A DNA stretch of 6,089 bases from Desulfobacteraceae bacterium (GTDB taxonomy: Bacteria > Desulfobacterota > DSM-4660 > Desulfatiglandales > B25-G16). Under the pieces are notes generated by a model that saw only the letters and a program-made list of their open reading frames with translations, had not been told where the DNA came from and searched no databases. Location of the stretch: the NCBI GenBank assembly GCA_030615565.1, contig JAUWZC010000137.1, positions 1 through 6,089 of the forward strand. The letters are read 5' to 3'. The translations under genes were made by a program, and so were the position numbers. Below, in pieces: positions 1-5,904 of this stretch; positions within the stretch are counted from its first letter, which is position 1; every line of letters starts with the position of its first letter.

Positions 1-855
1 CGGTTCTTTTGTAAGTCCATAACGTGAAAAATCGATAAAGCAACCGCTACCAAGATCCTCCATTACAGGAAGACTATATTTCTTACCTAAAGCAACAAGC
101 TCCTCTAATCCAACTTCCTCGGTAAATCCTACTATTTGAAAATTGCTCGTGTGAACCTTAAGTAAAAGAGCGGTATCTGCTACAATGGCGGACTCATAAT
201 CACTGATAGTTGTCTTGTTGGTAGTTCCCACCTCAAACATCCTCGCCCCACTTTTTCTCATGACCTCAGGTATCCGAAAGGAGCCACCAATCTCCACCAA
301 TTGACCTCTGGAAATTATAACCTCCCTATCTTTGGCGATAGTATCCAAGGCAATTAGAACTGCAGCTGCATTATTATTAACAACCATAGCTCCTTCTGCC
401 CCGGATAGCTCCATAAGGATATCTTCCACATGGACATATCTATTACCTCTCTTACCAGTCCTTAGATCATATTCTAAATTGCTATAACAACCTGCTAAGG
501 AATTGAATCTGGAAATAACCCTTTTTGCCAACAATGATCGTCCCAAATTGGTATGCACAATAACTCCGGTGGCATTAATGACATGTCTTAGGCTTGGCTG
601 AGATAGGATTGATATGCTTTCTACTATCTGATCGACTACATTGTTTAACTCCAAATCCGGCAATTCATCGCCTATCTGAGCTCTTTCTATATTTCCCCTA
701 AGCTCATCCAAAACCTGGTGAATGGCCCTCAAAACCAGAGCCCTAGAAGTAGTCAATAGAAGGCCTTTAATAGTAGATGACTCCAGTAGATAATCTACAG
801 ATGGTATCTGCCTGAAAATCAAATTTTTTTTACCTTTCCTCACTAAGGACTCCAT
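1..855 (-). CDS. selA: L-seryl-tRNA(Sec) selenium transferase SelA, N-terminal 285 codons (3' end outside window)
   Basis: SelA is the cytoplasmic PLP enzyme that converts Ser-tRNA(Sec) to Sec-tRNA(Sec) using selenophosphate. Manual translation gives 285 uninterrupted residues to the window edge. Family signatures seen: IPSVDYLL near residue 17; LRHVINATGVIVHTNLGRSL at 89-108; YSNLEYDL with GKRG at 124-137; VVNNNAAAVLIAL at 158-170; SRGQLVEIGGSFRIPEVM at 182-199; EVGTTNK at 208-214; KVHTSNFQIVGFT at 233-245; EDLGSG at 266-271. The family is about 460 residues, so roughly 60% is present; the PLP-binding lysine should lie just past the edge and cannot be checked. I chose the ATG at 855 because GAGGG (864-868) sits 8 nt upstream. 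An in-frame ATG at 870 would add five residues but has no ribosome site. SelA shows that the organism makes selenoproteins. selB often follows selA, but that region is outside the window. A functional link to the BCR operon is not shown. Confidence 0.96.
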   Translation of the reverse strand, partial: MESLVRKGKKNLIFRQIPSVDYLLESSTIKGLLLTTSRALVLRAIHQVLDELRGNIERAQIGDELPDLELNNVVDQIVESISILSQPSLRHVINATGVIVHTNLGRSLLAKRVISRFNSLAGCYSNLEYDLRTGKRGNRYVHVEDILMELSGAEGAMVVNNNAAAVLIALDTIAKDREVIISRGQLVEIGGSFRIPEVMRKSGARMFEVGTTNKTTISDYESAIVADTALLLKVHTSNFQIVGFTEEVGLEELVALGKKYSLPVMEDLGSGCFIDFSRYGLTKEP

Positions 856-863
856 TCCTATAT

Positions 864-868
864 CCCTC
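864..868 (-). promoter_or_regulatory. Shine-Dalgarno of selA
   Basis: GAGGG on the minus strand, 8 nt before the ATG at 855. It decides the start, because the site overlaps the alternative in-frame ATG at 868-870 and cannot serve it. Confidence 0.6.
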
Positions 869-889
869 ATCACAAATAAAAATATACAG

Positions 890-918
890 TTGCCAACCAA
901 TAAATAATATGATAACCA
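890..918 (+). promoter_or_regulatory. Weak candidate promoter for tRNA-His
   Basis: TTGCCA (890-895) is followed after 17 nt by TAACCA (913-918). A better -10 by sequence, TATGAT (908-913), overlaps it but is only 12 nt from the -35-like box. One of these probably starts the tRNA transcript some 5-12 nt before the mature 5' end. The 75-bp spacer 856-930 must also hold the divergent selA promoter, for which I see no convincing pair of boxes. This is a weak, purely visual call. Confidence 0.22.
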
Positions 919-930
919 ATACCCTAATGT

Positions 931-1007
931 GGTGGGTGTAGCTCAGTTGGTAGAGCACTGGGTTGTGGCCCCAGTGGTCGCGGGTTCAAGTCCCGTCACT
1001 CACCCCA
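931..1007 (+). tRNA. tRNA-His, anticodon GTG
   Basis: The full cloverleaf folds by hand. Acceptor 932-938 pairs with 997-1003, with one G-T wobble at pair 4-69. The T8-A9 linker is at 939-940 and the D stem is GCTC/GAGC. Anticodon stem CTGGG (958-962) pairs with CCCAG (970-974), and the loop 963-969 carries GTG at 965-967. The T arm GCGGG TTCAAGT CCCGT has one G-T pair. The identity elements of tRNA-His are encoded: an extra 5' G (G-1, 931) opposite discriminator C73 (1004). The 3' CCA is encoded at 1005-1007. The gene lies on the plus strand, divergent from selA and convergent with the M50 peptidase. I saw no terminator in the 32 bp between it and the peptidase stop codon, and no duplicated 3' end that would mark an integrated element. 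Confidence 0.97.
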
Positions 1008-1039
1008 TTAAATTAGTGTGTGCTGTGTTCATTAAAAAC

Positions 1040-1705
1040 CTACCCAAAAAAACGCCCTATACTATACATCCATCTAAGTAAAATCCTAGAAAGATAATCA
1101 GCGAGCAAGAAAGGGTATTTTAAGGTATCTGTGATGATGAGGAACAGGATTATAAAGATACCATATCTTGCAAACTGCTGATACCTGAGCGAAATTGGAT
1201 GAGGAAGCAGATAAGCTAGCACGTGTGAACCATCCAAAGGGGGAATCGGGATAAGATTAAACATGGCTAAAATAATATTTATCTTAACGCCAAAAAGACA
1301 AATAATGCTTGCAACAGAAAGAAGAATATTATGGCCCTTAAAGACTATCATTGAGAAAGGTAATATGAAGGCAAAGGCAAAGGCTAAAAGGATATTAGAC
1401 AAAGGACCAGCAAGGGAGACAAATGTGTAATCTCTTGCTGGATTTCTTAAGCTGCTTATTCTAACAGGAACCGGCTTTGCCCAACCAAAAATGATGCCTG
1501 ACCCTGTCATCAGGTAAAAGAAAAGTAAAATCAATGGTAAAATAATGGTTCCTGCCAGATCTATATGTCTCATTATATTAAGAGATAACCTACCCTGTCT
1601 CTTTGCAGTATCATCCCCAAACCACAAAGCAACCAGACCATGAGCACACTCATGAATCATGACAGAGAAAAGCAGTATCGCAATAATTAAAATTAATTCA
1701 AGCAT
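1040..1705 (-). CDS. Site-2 protease family (M50) membrane metallopeptidase
   Basis: This is a 221-residue integral membrane zinc protease of the compact S2P/M50 group (YwhC- or SpoIVFB-like). The family cleaves substrates inside or next to the membrane; the substrate here is unknown. Seen in the sequence: HECAH (18-22), the HExxH zinc site, inside the first hydrophobic helix; GWAKPVPV (74-81); SLAGPLSNILLA (97-108), the conserved GP loop; and N150 with PLDG (156-159), which supplies the third zinc ligand (Asp158). There are about five to six hydrophobic segments (1-17, 50-67, 93-122, 127-153, 181-200). The length is normal for the minimal family without PDZ or CBS domains. The ATG at 1705 has a modest upstream AGAAG. 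The gene is 215 bp from the preceding operon, with a terminator-like hairpin and a promoter-like pair in the gap, so it is probably a separate transcript unrelated to benzoyl-CoA reduction. Confidence 0.92.
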   Translation of the reverse strand: MLELILIIAILLFSVMIHECAHGLVALWFGDDTAKRQGRLSLNIMRHIDLAGTIILPLILLFFYLMTGSGIIFGWAKPVPVRISSLRNPARDYTFVSLAGPLSNILLAFAFAFILPFSMIVFKGHNILLSVASIICLFGVKINIILAMFNLIPIPPLDGSHVLAYLLPHPISLRYQQFARYGIFIILFLIITDTLKYPFLLADYLSRILLRWMYSIGRFFG

Positions 1706-1765
1706 GATCTTCTATATCAAAAAAGAAGTCCTTAAAAAGACTGAATAAAGATTTTTCTCATAAAT

Positions 1766-1794
1766 ACCATAACGAAAAAATATAATTCTATCAA
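1766..1794 (-). promoter_or_regulatory. Candidate sigma-70-like promoter for the M50 peptidase
   Basis: On the minus strand, TTGATA (1794-1789, 5 of 6 to TTGACA) is followed after exactly 17 nt by TATGGT (1771-1766, 4 of 6 to TATAAT). Transcription would start near 1759, leaving a leader of about 55 nt before the ATG at 1705. It lies downstream of the terminator-like hairpin at 1821-1844, as expected for a new transcription unit. The region is AT-rich, so chance matches are possible. Confidence 0.35.
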
Positions 1795-1820
1795 TGTATC
1801 TTTAAAGAGATGAGATGAAA

Positions 1821-1844
1821 AATAGACTTAAAAGAAGTTCTATT
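1821..1844 (-). terminator. Terminator-like hairpin at the end of the bzd operon
   Basis: On the minus strand, AATAGAACTT (1844-1835) pairs with AAGTCTATT (1829-1821) around a CTTTT loop, giving nine pairs with one bulged A. The second arm runs into a T tract (ATTTTTC, 1823-1817). It lies 77 nt after the stop codon of the large oxidoreductase and before the next gene's promoter-like boxes. The stem is AT-rich and so weak for an intrinsic terminator; it might instead only mark a 3' end. Confidence 0.4.
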
Positions 1845-1920
1845 ATATTTTGGAAGAAATAGTAGATCTATTGGGAAAGGTTGTCTTTATAGAAAAAATA
1901 TCTAGGCAATTCAACAAAAA

Positions 1921-4440
1921 TTAAAAGAGATCATCCATTTCGTCCTCCCCTCCCCCAGGCATTTCGCCATGTACCTGTAAATATTGCTGAATCAACTCAC
2001 TTTCTCTCTTTGAATAAAATTGATCTTCCTCATACTCAAACCAGACTGCCTTATCATTTTCCTCAAATTCCTCAAGCAGGGAATCCTTCATATTCATAAC
2101 ACCTTTGATAGATAAAATCTGTTTATCAGCACCCCGAAGTTGGTATACACCCTCACATTCTGGCACTATTTGAATATTTTCTTCAGTCCATTTCAACAAT
2201 TTTTCAGGGGGCGAGACAATTTCTTCTATTTGTAATCTCAGGTCACATTGCAAGCAGCGGGAGGCCTCTTTTATGGCATGCTCGGTATCAAAACCAAGGG
2301 CTACTTCTTTAAAGTTTACGTATCTTTTTGCTACTGGCAATTCCGGTACCTTCTGTCTTGGTAAATCAGCAAAACCCTCTATTTTTCCTATTGATGAAGA
2401 AGGTGTTTCAGGTTGAAATAAGGTCTCCTCGATTTCTCCATCTCCGCCTAAGAGTTTATCAATAGATGAGGCTGCCTTTCTGCCAGCTACTATAGCATGA
2501 ATAATTGCTCCAGGTGCTTGAGTGATATCTCCACCGGCAAATACCCCAGACAGTCCTGTTTCGATAGATTTTTCATCCACCACTATCATGCCCCTCTGAA
2601 CACTAATTGGGCTATCTGAACTAATAAAATCGAGATCTGAGGCCTGACCTATTGCCAATATAACCTGGCCTGTTTCTAATCTTTTTCTTCTCTCATCAAA
2701 GGTTGGAGAAAAATTTCCTTGGCTATCAAAAACAGAAGCACAACCAATGAGCTCAATTCCTGTTACTTGCCCATTTTTGCTTAAGATTTTATTGGGGCCC
2801 CATGCAGTCAATATATTGATTCCTTCTTCTATGGCCTGATCAATCTCCCACTCATCTGCAGGCATCTCCTCTCTTTTTTCTAAGCAGGCCATTGTAACGC
2901 TATTGGCACCGCACCTTAAAGCAGTGAGGGCCACATCAATAGCAACGTTGCCTCCTCCAATTACCATTACCCTATCTTTCAAAGTAAGCTCTTTACCTTC
3001 CTTTACTTGATAGAGAAAATCAACGCCCCACAAGACATCTTTTAGATCTGAGCTCTCAAGTTCTATCTTTCTGCTGAGCTGAGCACCTACGGCTAAGAAT
3101 ATTGCCTTAAAGCCTTCATTCTTTAACTGATCAATGGTAAAGTCTTTTCCCAATGTTTTTCCTTCTTTTAGCTCAATGCCTAAATCAAGAATATCCTGGA
3201 TCTCCTTTTCCACGACACTCAAGGGAAGCCTGTAGTCAGGTATCCCATATCTCATCATACCACCAGGTAGGGGCCTTGCCTCGAATACTGTCACCTGATG
3301 ACCAATCTTTTTAAGATAAAAGGCTGCTGTTAGCCCTGCAGGGCCAGAGCCAATAATGGCCACTCTGTGTCCTGAATCACCCTTCAGCTTTATTGAGCCT
3401 TTCCACAATTCTCGGCTATTATCCGCGGCAAATCTCTTAAGTGCACAGATAGATATGGACTCATTGACCTCATTTCTCCTACAGACATCTTCACAGGGCC
3501 TGATGCAAACCCTACCTAAGATACCAGGGAATGGGACCTTTTCTCTTATCAATGCATTTGCTTCATCTGCTTTTCCGTCTGTAATAAGCCTCAAATAACC
3601 AGGTATATTGATATTAGCAGGGCAGGCCGCTATACAAGGAACAAGATCTTCCTCCTCGTGCCCGGCCCTGATATCTTTATCTATCAGCGCCCCAGTGGGG
3701 CATACCTCTACACAAGCAGTACAGAATCTGCAATTAGATTCTTGTAAACTAGGAAATAAGGAGCCAACCTGAATCTCGCCCTTTTCATCAAAGACAAAAC
3801 CCAGTGCTCCCACATCTCTGAGATCATTGCAGGCCCTTACACATCTTAAACACCCAATACAAAGATTATAATTCCTTTCAAAAAGTGGCCCATCTTTAAT
3901 AATAGGTAAACTGGTGGGAATCCATCTCGGGGTCGCGGGATCTATGCCAACATAGTTGGCTACATTCTGGAGCTCACAATGACCGAAGAGGGGACAGCAT
4001 CTCTCCTCTACAGGAACATCTAAGGAACACTGAAGCCTGTCACAACCTTCCTGCTGAGGACAGGCAAGACAGGCATGTGGATGTCGGGACATGATTGAGA
4101 CAAGATTCTTTTTCCGCTCCTCCTTTATTCTATCATTATTTGTAAACACCACCATACCATCTGTTACCTCTGTACTACATGACCTTACAAGGCCTGGGCT
4201 ACCCTGAACCTCAACCAGGCAAAGGCCACATCCTTCCATTGTATCATCTGGTCTTGAATTGACAATTTTTCTATCTCCCTGAAAAATAAAATCCGTGGGC
4301 TTCATACCTTCCGAGCTTTTTAGATCAGGATGGTAACAGAGTGAAGGAATATATATCTCCGTCTTCTGTGCAGCTTCCAGGATATTGGTTCCCTCTTCAA
4401 CCTGAATCTGTTTATCATCAATGATTATTGTTATCATCAT
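1921..4440 (-). CDS. bzdV: Multi-cluster FAD/NAD(P) oxidoreductase, BzdV-like (NAD(P)H:ferredoxin role proposed)
   Basis: 839 residues, cytoplasmic, no signal peptide. Domains in order: [2Fe-2S] ferredoxin fold with Cys35, 71, 74 and 88; NuoG/HydA-type His-Cys site H120-x3-C124-x2-C127-x5-C133, then extra Cys138, 148, 149 and 155; two [4Fe-4S] motifs, Cys194/197/200/204 and Cys237/240/243/247; a GltD-type N-terminal cluster region (Cys269, 273, 312, 316, 320, 332); FAD Rossmann motif GSGPAG at 364-369; NAD(P) motif IGGGNVAID at 494-502; AGGD at 635-638 for FAD; a CLQC pair at 729-732; and a tail at 755-839 resembling a degenerate GIY-YIG domain. The core is the GltD/NfnB fold fused to a NuoG-like front. 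Its place after the ferredoxin gene in a BCR operon matches BzdV of Azoarcus, proposed to re-reduce the ferredoxin. The reaction direction, NADH/NADPH preference and any electron bifurcation are inference. The start is a double ATG (4440 or 4437) behind only a weak AGG. Confidence 0.85.
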   Translation of the reverse strand: MMITIIIDDKQIQVEEGTNILEAAQKTEIYIPSLCYHPDLKSSEGMKPTDFIFQGDRKIVNSRPDDTMEGCGLCLVEVQGSPGLVRSCSTEVTDGMVVFTNNDRIKEERKKNLVSIMSRHPHACLACPQQEGCDRLQCSLDVPVEERCCPLFGHCELQNVANYVGIDPATPRWIPTSLPIIKDGPLFERNYNLCIGCLRCVRACNDLRDVGALGFVFDEKGEIQVGSLFPSLQESNCRFCTACVEVCPTGALIDKDIRAGHEEEDLVPCIAACPANINIPGYLRLITDGKADEANALIREKVPFPGILGRVCIRPCEDVCRRNEVNESISICALKRFAADNSRELWKGSIKLKGDSGHRVAIIGSGPAGLTAAFYLKKIGHQVTVFEARPLPGGMMRYGIPDYRLPLSVVEKEIQDILDLGIELKEGKTLGKDFTIDQLKNEGFKAIFLAVGAQLSRKIELESSDLKDVLWGVDFLYQVKEGKELTLKDRVMVIGGGNVAIDVALTALRCGANSVTMACLEKREEMPADEWEIDQAIEEGINILTAWGPNKILSKNGQVTGIELIGCASVFDSQGNFSPTFDERRKRLETGQVILAIGQASDLDFISSDSPISVQRGMIVVDEKSIETGLSGVFAGGDITQAPGAIIHAIVAGRKAASSIDKLLGGDGEIEETLFQPETPSSSIGKIEGFADLPRQKVPELPVAKRYVNFKEVALGFDTEHAIKEASRCLQCDLRLQIEEIVSPPEKLLKWTEENIQIVPECEGVYQLRGADKQILSIKGVMNMKDSLLEEFEENDKAVWFEYEEDQFYSKRESELIQQYLQVHGEMPGGGEDEMDDLF

Positions 4441-4453
4441 TTAAGTGCCTAAA
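4441..4453. repeat. 13-nt direct repeat, copy 1 (TTAAGTGCCTAAA)
   Basis: Identical to 4917-4929; a diverged relative, TTTAAAGTGCC, is at 4465-4475. Read on the minus strand this is TTTAGGCACTTAA. Here it directly abuts the oxidoreductase ATG, so its AGG is the only visible Shine-Dalgarno-like triplet. Confidence 0.75.
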
Positions 4454-4472
4454 ATGAGCTAACATTTAAAGT

Positions 4473-4510
4473 GCCCACCCGCCTCGCAAGCGATAGCATT
4501 ACGGGCAGGC
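4473..4510. repeat. GC-rich REP-like imperfect palindrome
   Basis: GCCCACCCG (4473-4481) pairs with CGGGCAGGC (4502-4510) at 7 of 9 positions. A smaller self-complementary core, TCGCAAGCGA, is at 4484-4493. The element is clearly richer in G+C than the surrounding spacer. It resembles dispersed REP-type intergenic palindromes, but one copy in one window cannot show that it is dispersed. Confidence 0.45.
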
Positions 4511-4542
4511 CTAAAGTTAAAAAGTACCTTTTTGATGGAGCC

Positions 4543-4598
4543 GTTGATTGGTTGAATAGTTGAGTAGTCCAGTAGGTAACCTCTCAACTACTTAACTA
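4543..4598. repeat. Octamer tandem array with inverted halves, in the ferredoxin-oxidoreductase spacer
   Basis: Seven 8-nt units in register. The left half is GTTGATTG, GTTGAATA, then GTTGAGTA. Two degenerate central units (4567-4582) follow, then CTCAACTA and CTTAACTA, which are the reverse complement of the left-hand unit offset by two bases. The exact arms TAGTTGAG (4557-4564) and CTCAACTA (4583-4590) extend outward to a 13-bp stem in the minus-strand mRNA, with one mismatch and one G-U. It begins 8 nt after the ferredoxin stop codon. No T tract follows, so it is not an intrinsic terminator. Confidence 0.75.
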
Positions 4599-4606
4599 AT
4601 TTTTAG

Positions 4607-4897
4607 CTACCACGAATGAGAGATGACATCCTGCGGGCATGCCTCAATACAGGGGAGAGGAGGTCTATTGGTTGGAGGTTTACACGGACCACATTCATAT
4701 TTTATTTTCTTTCTCTTATCAACAACGACAATGATAAGGGGCTCTTCCCTGAAAGGATCGTTTGGATCCTCATCAACAACCTCAAATACACCAGCCGGAC
4801 AGGCCTCGACACACTTACCACACCCATCACACTTATCTGTATCTATTGCTATGAAATAATCACCTGAACCATCCTTATAGCCATAGTTGGCTATCAT
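4607..4897 (-). CDS. bzdM: 2[4Fe-4S] ferredoxin, BzdM-like electron donor
   Basis: A 96-residue soluble ferredoxin with two cluster motifs: C23-x2-C26-x2-C29-x3-C33-P, and a second, widened one, C69-x2-C72-x10-C83-x3-C87-P. A long second-site insertion is typical of the Chromatium (Allochromatium) type, to which the low-potential ferredoxin that feeds benzoyl-CoA reductase in Thauera belongs. It is therefore the expected single-electron donor to the BzdPQ ATPase. The acidic stretch at residues 42-52 lies between the sites. I start at the ATG at 4897, with GGAGGT 7 nt upstream. The longer reading from 4912 would add five residues, but its first codons contain that Shine-Dalgarno. The gene is 99 nt after the bzdQ-like stop and 166 nt before the oxidoreductase start; both gaps are filled with repeats. 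Confidence 0.88.
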   Translation of the reverse strand: MIANYGYKDGSGDYFIAIDTDKCDGCGKCVEACPAGVFEVVDEDPNDPFREEPLIIVVVDKRKKIKYECGPCKPPTNRPPLPCIEACPQDVISHSW

Positions 4898-4904
4898 ATC
4901 GGTT

Positions 4905-4910
4905 ACCTCC
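4905..4910 (-). promoter_or_regulatory. Strong Shine-Dalgarno of the ferredoxin gene
   Basis: GGAGGT on the minus strand, 7 nt before ATG 4897. It overlaps the upstream in-frame ATG (4912-4910) and so argues against that start. Confidence 0.8.
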
Positions 4911-4916
4911 ATTAAA

Positions 4917-4929
4917 TTAAGTGCCTAAA
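4917..4929. repeat. 13-nt direct repeat, copy 2 (TTAAGTGCCTAAA)
   Basis: Exact copy of 4441-4453, followed by a partial further unit (AAAGTGCA, 4926-4933) that suggests a roughly 9-nt period. On the minus strand it lies 19 nt before the ferredoxin ATG, just upstream of its Shine-Dalgarno. Confidence 0.75.
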
Positions 4930-4939
4930 GTGCATATTG

Positions 4940-4996
4940 TTTTTGATTTTTGATTTGCGATTTTAAATCGGCAATCGGCAATCTAAAATCGAAAAT
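4940..4996. repeat. Heptamer tandem array with inverted halves, abutting the bzdQ-like stop codon
   Basis: Eight consecutive 7-nt units without a register slip. Three are of the form TTTNNGA (4940-4960, the first two both TTTTTGA). A self-complementary centre, TTTTAAA, is at 4961-4967. Four are of the reverse-complement form TCNNAAA/TCNNCAA (4968-4995, including two exact TCGGCAA). The array ends at the base next to the bzdQ-like stop codon (4997-4999). The minus-strand transcript can fold into an AT-rich hairpin centred on TTTAAA. Confidence 0.85.
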
Positions 4997-5878
4997 CTAT
5001 TTCTTTCTTCCTTTCTGAACCAGGGCATAGCCAAAAAGAGCTGCACCTACTGCACCTGCAATCTGGGTATCCCAATCGGTCTTCATGGCCTCAAGATCAA
5101 TGATCTTCATCATCCTATCTATTACCCCTTTGTTCTTGGCCATACCGCCAGTAATCGCAAATCCTTTTTCTATACCTATCCTCTCAATAAGGGAAAAAAT
5201 TCTTTCTGCCATAGCAGAGCAATAGGCTGCCAGAACCTCATTGACTTCCCATCCCTTTCTGAGCAACCCTGTTGCCTCTGTCTTTGCATACACAACACAG
5301 GTGCTACTGACCGGTTCTGGCTCTTCCTTTATCTGAAAAGAACGTTCACCAACATCAACAATGGGAACAGACAGAAGATCTGAAAAGACCTCCATACCTC
5401 TTCCTGTACCGGCTGCGCATTTATCATTCATCAAGAAATTGACAACCTTTCCTTTTTCGTCGCAGCGGATGGCCTTGCAATCCTGGCCACCAACATCGAG
5501 AACAGTCCTTACATCTGGCCCATATATGAAATGCGCCCCTCTGGCATGGCAGGCTATCTCTGTAATGGATCTATCTGCCATTGGGACATTGACCCTACCA
5601 TAGCCTGTGCCTATACAGTAATCTATACGGGACTCTGGCATATTTGTACCCTCAAGGGCATAATTCAAGGCATTCCTGGCGCTATCAGGGCTATCAGATC
5701 CTGTGCGCATATTCGAATATGCATAGATTTTGCCATCAGTCATTACTGTTGCCTGGGAGCTGACAGAGCCAACATCAATGCCAGCGGTAACAATCTTTGC
5801 ATCTTCCCATTTGATATCTGGATTCTTCCAATTGGACTCAGTCCATCTCCAGAATTCTTGCTTTTTTTCTTCTGCCAT
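4997..5878 (-). CDS. bzdQ: ATP-dependent benzoyl-CoA reductase, BcrD/BzdQ-type ATPase subunit
   Basis: 293 residues, ASKHA-fold (acetate kinase/Hsp70-like) ATPase of the BadF/BadG/BcrA/BcrD family. Such subunits hydrolyse ATP to push an electron from ferredoxin through a shared [4Fe-4S] cluster to the catalytic subunits that reduce the aromatic ring. Seen, numbered from the chosen start: GIDVGSVSSQ (33-42, phosphate 1), GTGYGR (90-95), DVGGQD (128-133, phosphate 2), NDKCAAGTGRG (151-161, cluster Cys154), STCVVYAKTE (192-201, cluster Cys194), ITGGMAKN (242-249, adenosine site) and AGAVGAALFG near the end. The N-terminal extension with EFWRWTESNWKNP is, as I recall, characteristic of BzdQ rather than of the short dehydratase activators. 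A related methylbenzoyl-CoA or other aryl-CoA reductase is possible. The start is the ATG at 5878 (GGAGGAG 6 nt upstream); an in-frame TTG at 5893 would place the ribosome site inside the gene. Confidence 0.88.
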   Translation of the reverse strand: MAEEKKQEFWRWTESNWKNPDIKWEDAKIVTAGIDVGSVSSQATVMTDGKIYAYSNMRTGSDSPDSARNALNYALEGTNMPESRIDYCIGTGYGRVNVPMADRSITEIACHARGAHFIYGPDVRTVLDVGGQDCKAIRCDEKGKVVNFLMNDKCAAGTGRGMEVFSDLLSVPIVDVGERSFQIKEEPEPVSSTCVVYAKTEATGLLRKGWEVNEVLAAYCSAMAERIFSLIERIGIEKGFAITGGMAKNKGVIDRMMKIIDLEAMKTDWDTQIAGAVGAALFGYALVQKGRKK

Positions 5879-5884
5879 TTTTAT

Positions 5885-5891
5885 CTCCTCC
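5885..5891 (-). promoter_or_regulatory. Strong Shine-Dalgarno of the bzdQ-like gene
   Basis: GGAGGAG on the minus strand, 6 nt before ATG 5878. It overlaps the TTG at 5893-5891 that opens the longer reading frame, and so decides the start. Confidence 0.85.
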
Positions 5892-5904
5892 AATAGTGAA
5901 CTTT

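Noticed and set aside
931..1007. tRNA-His as an integration site of a mobile element
   Set aside because: No second copy of the tRNA 3' end and no integrase gene in the window.
1712..1740. Possible intrinsic terminator in the M50 leader (AGTC and GACT arms followed by a T tract on the minus strand)
   Set aside because: The stem is only about 4 bp and lies between the probable promoter and the start codon; more likely an AT-rich coincidence.
3356..3598. Plus-strand open frame of 80 codons
   Set aside because: Antisense to the middle of the large oxidoreductase, whose motifs here (GltD cluster region, FAD motif) are intact; no ribosome site or recognisable domain.
4616..4867. Two overlapping plus-strand open frames over the ferredoxin gene
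   Set aside because: Both are shadows of the ferredoxin, whose eight cluster cysteines are all in the minus frame.
4898..4912. N-terminal extension of the ferredoxin from ATG 4912
   Set aside because: Its first codons contain GGAGGT, which is correctly spaced for ATG 4897.
5879..5893. N-terminal extension of the bzdQ-like protein by five residues from a TTG
   Set aside because: The extension codons are the Shine-Dalgarno GGAGGAG itself; the ATG at 5878 is correctly spaced.
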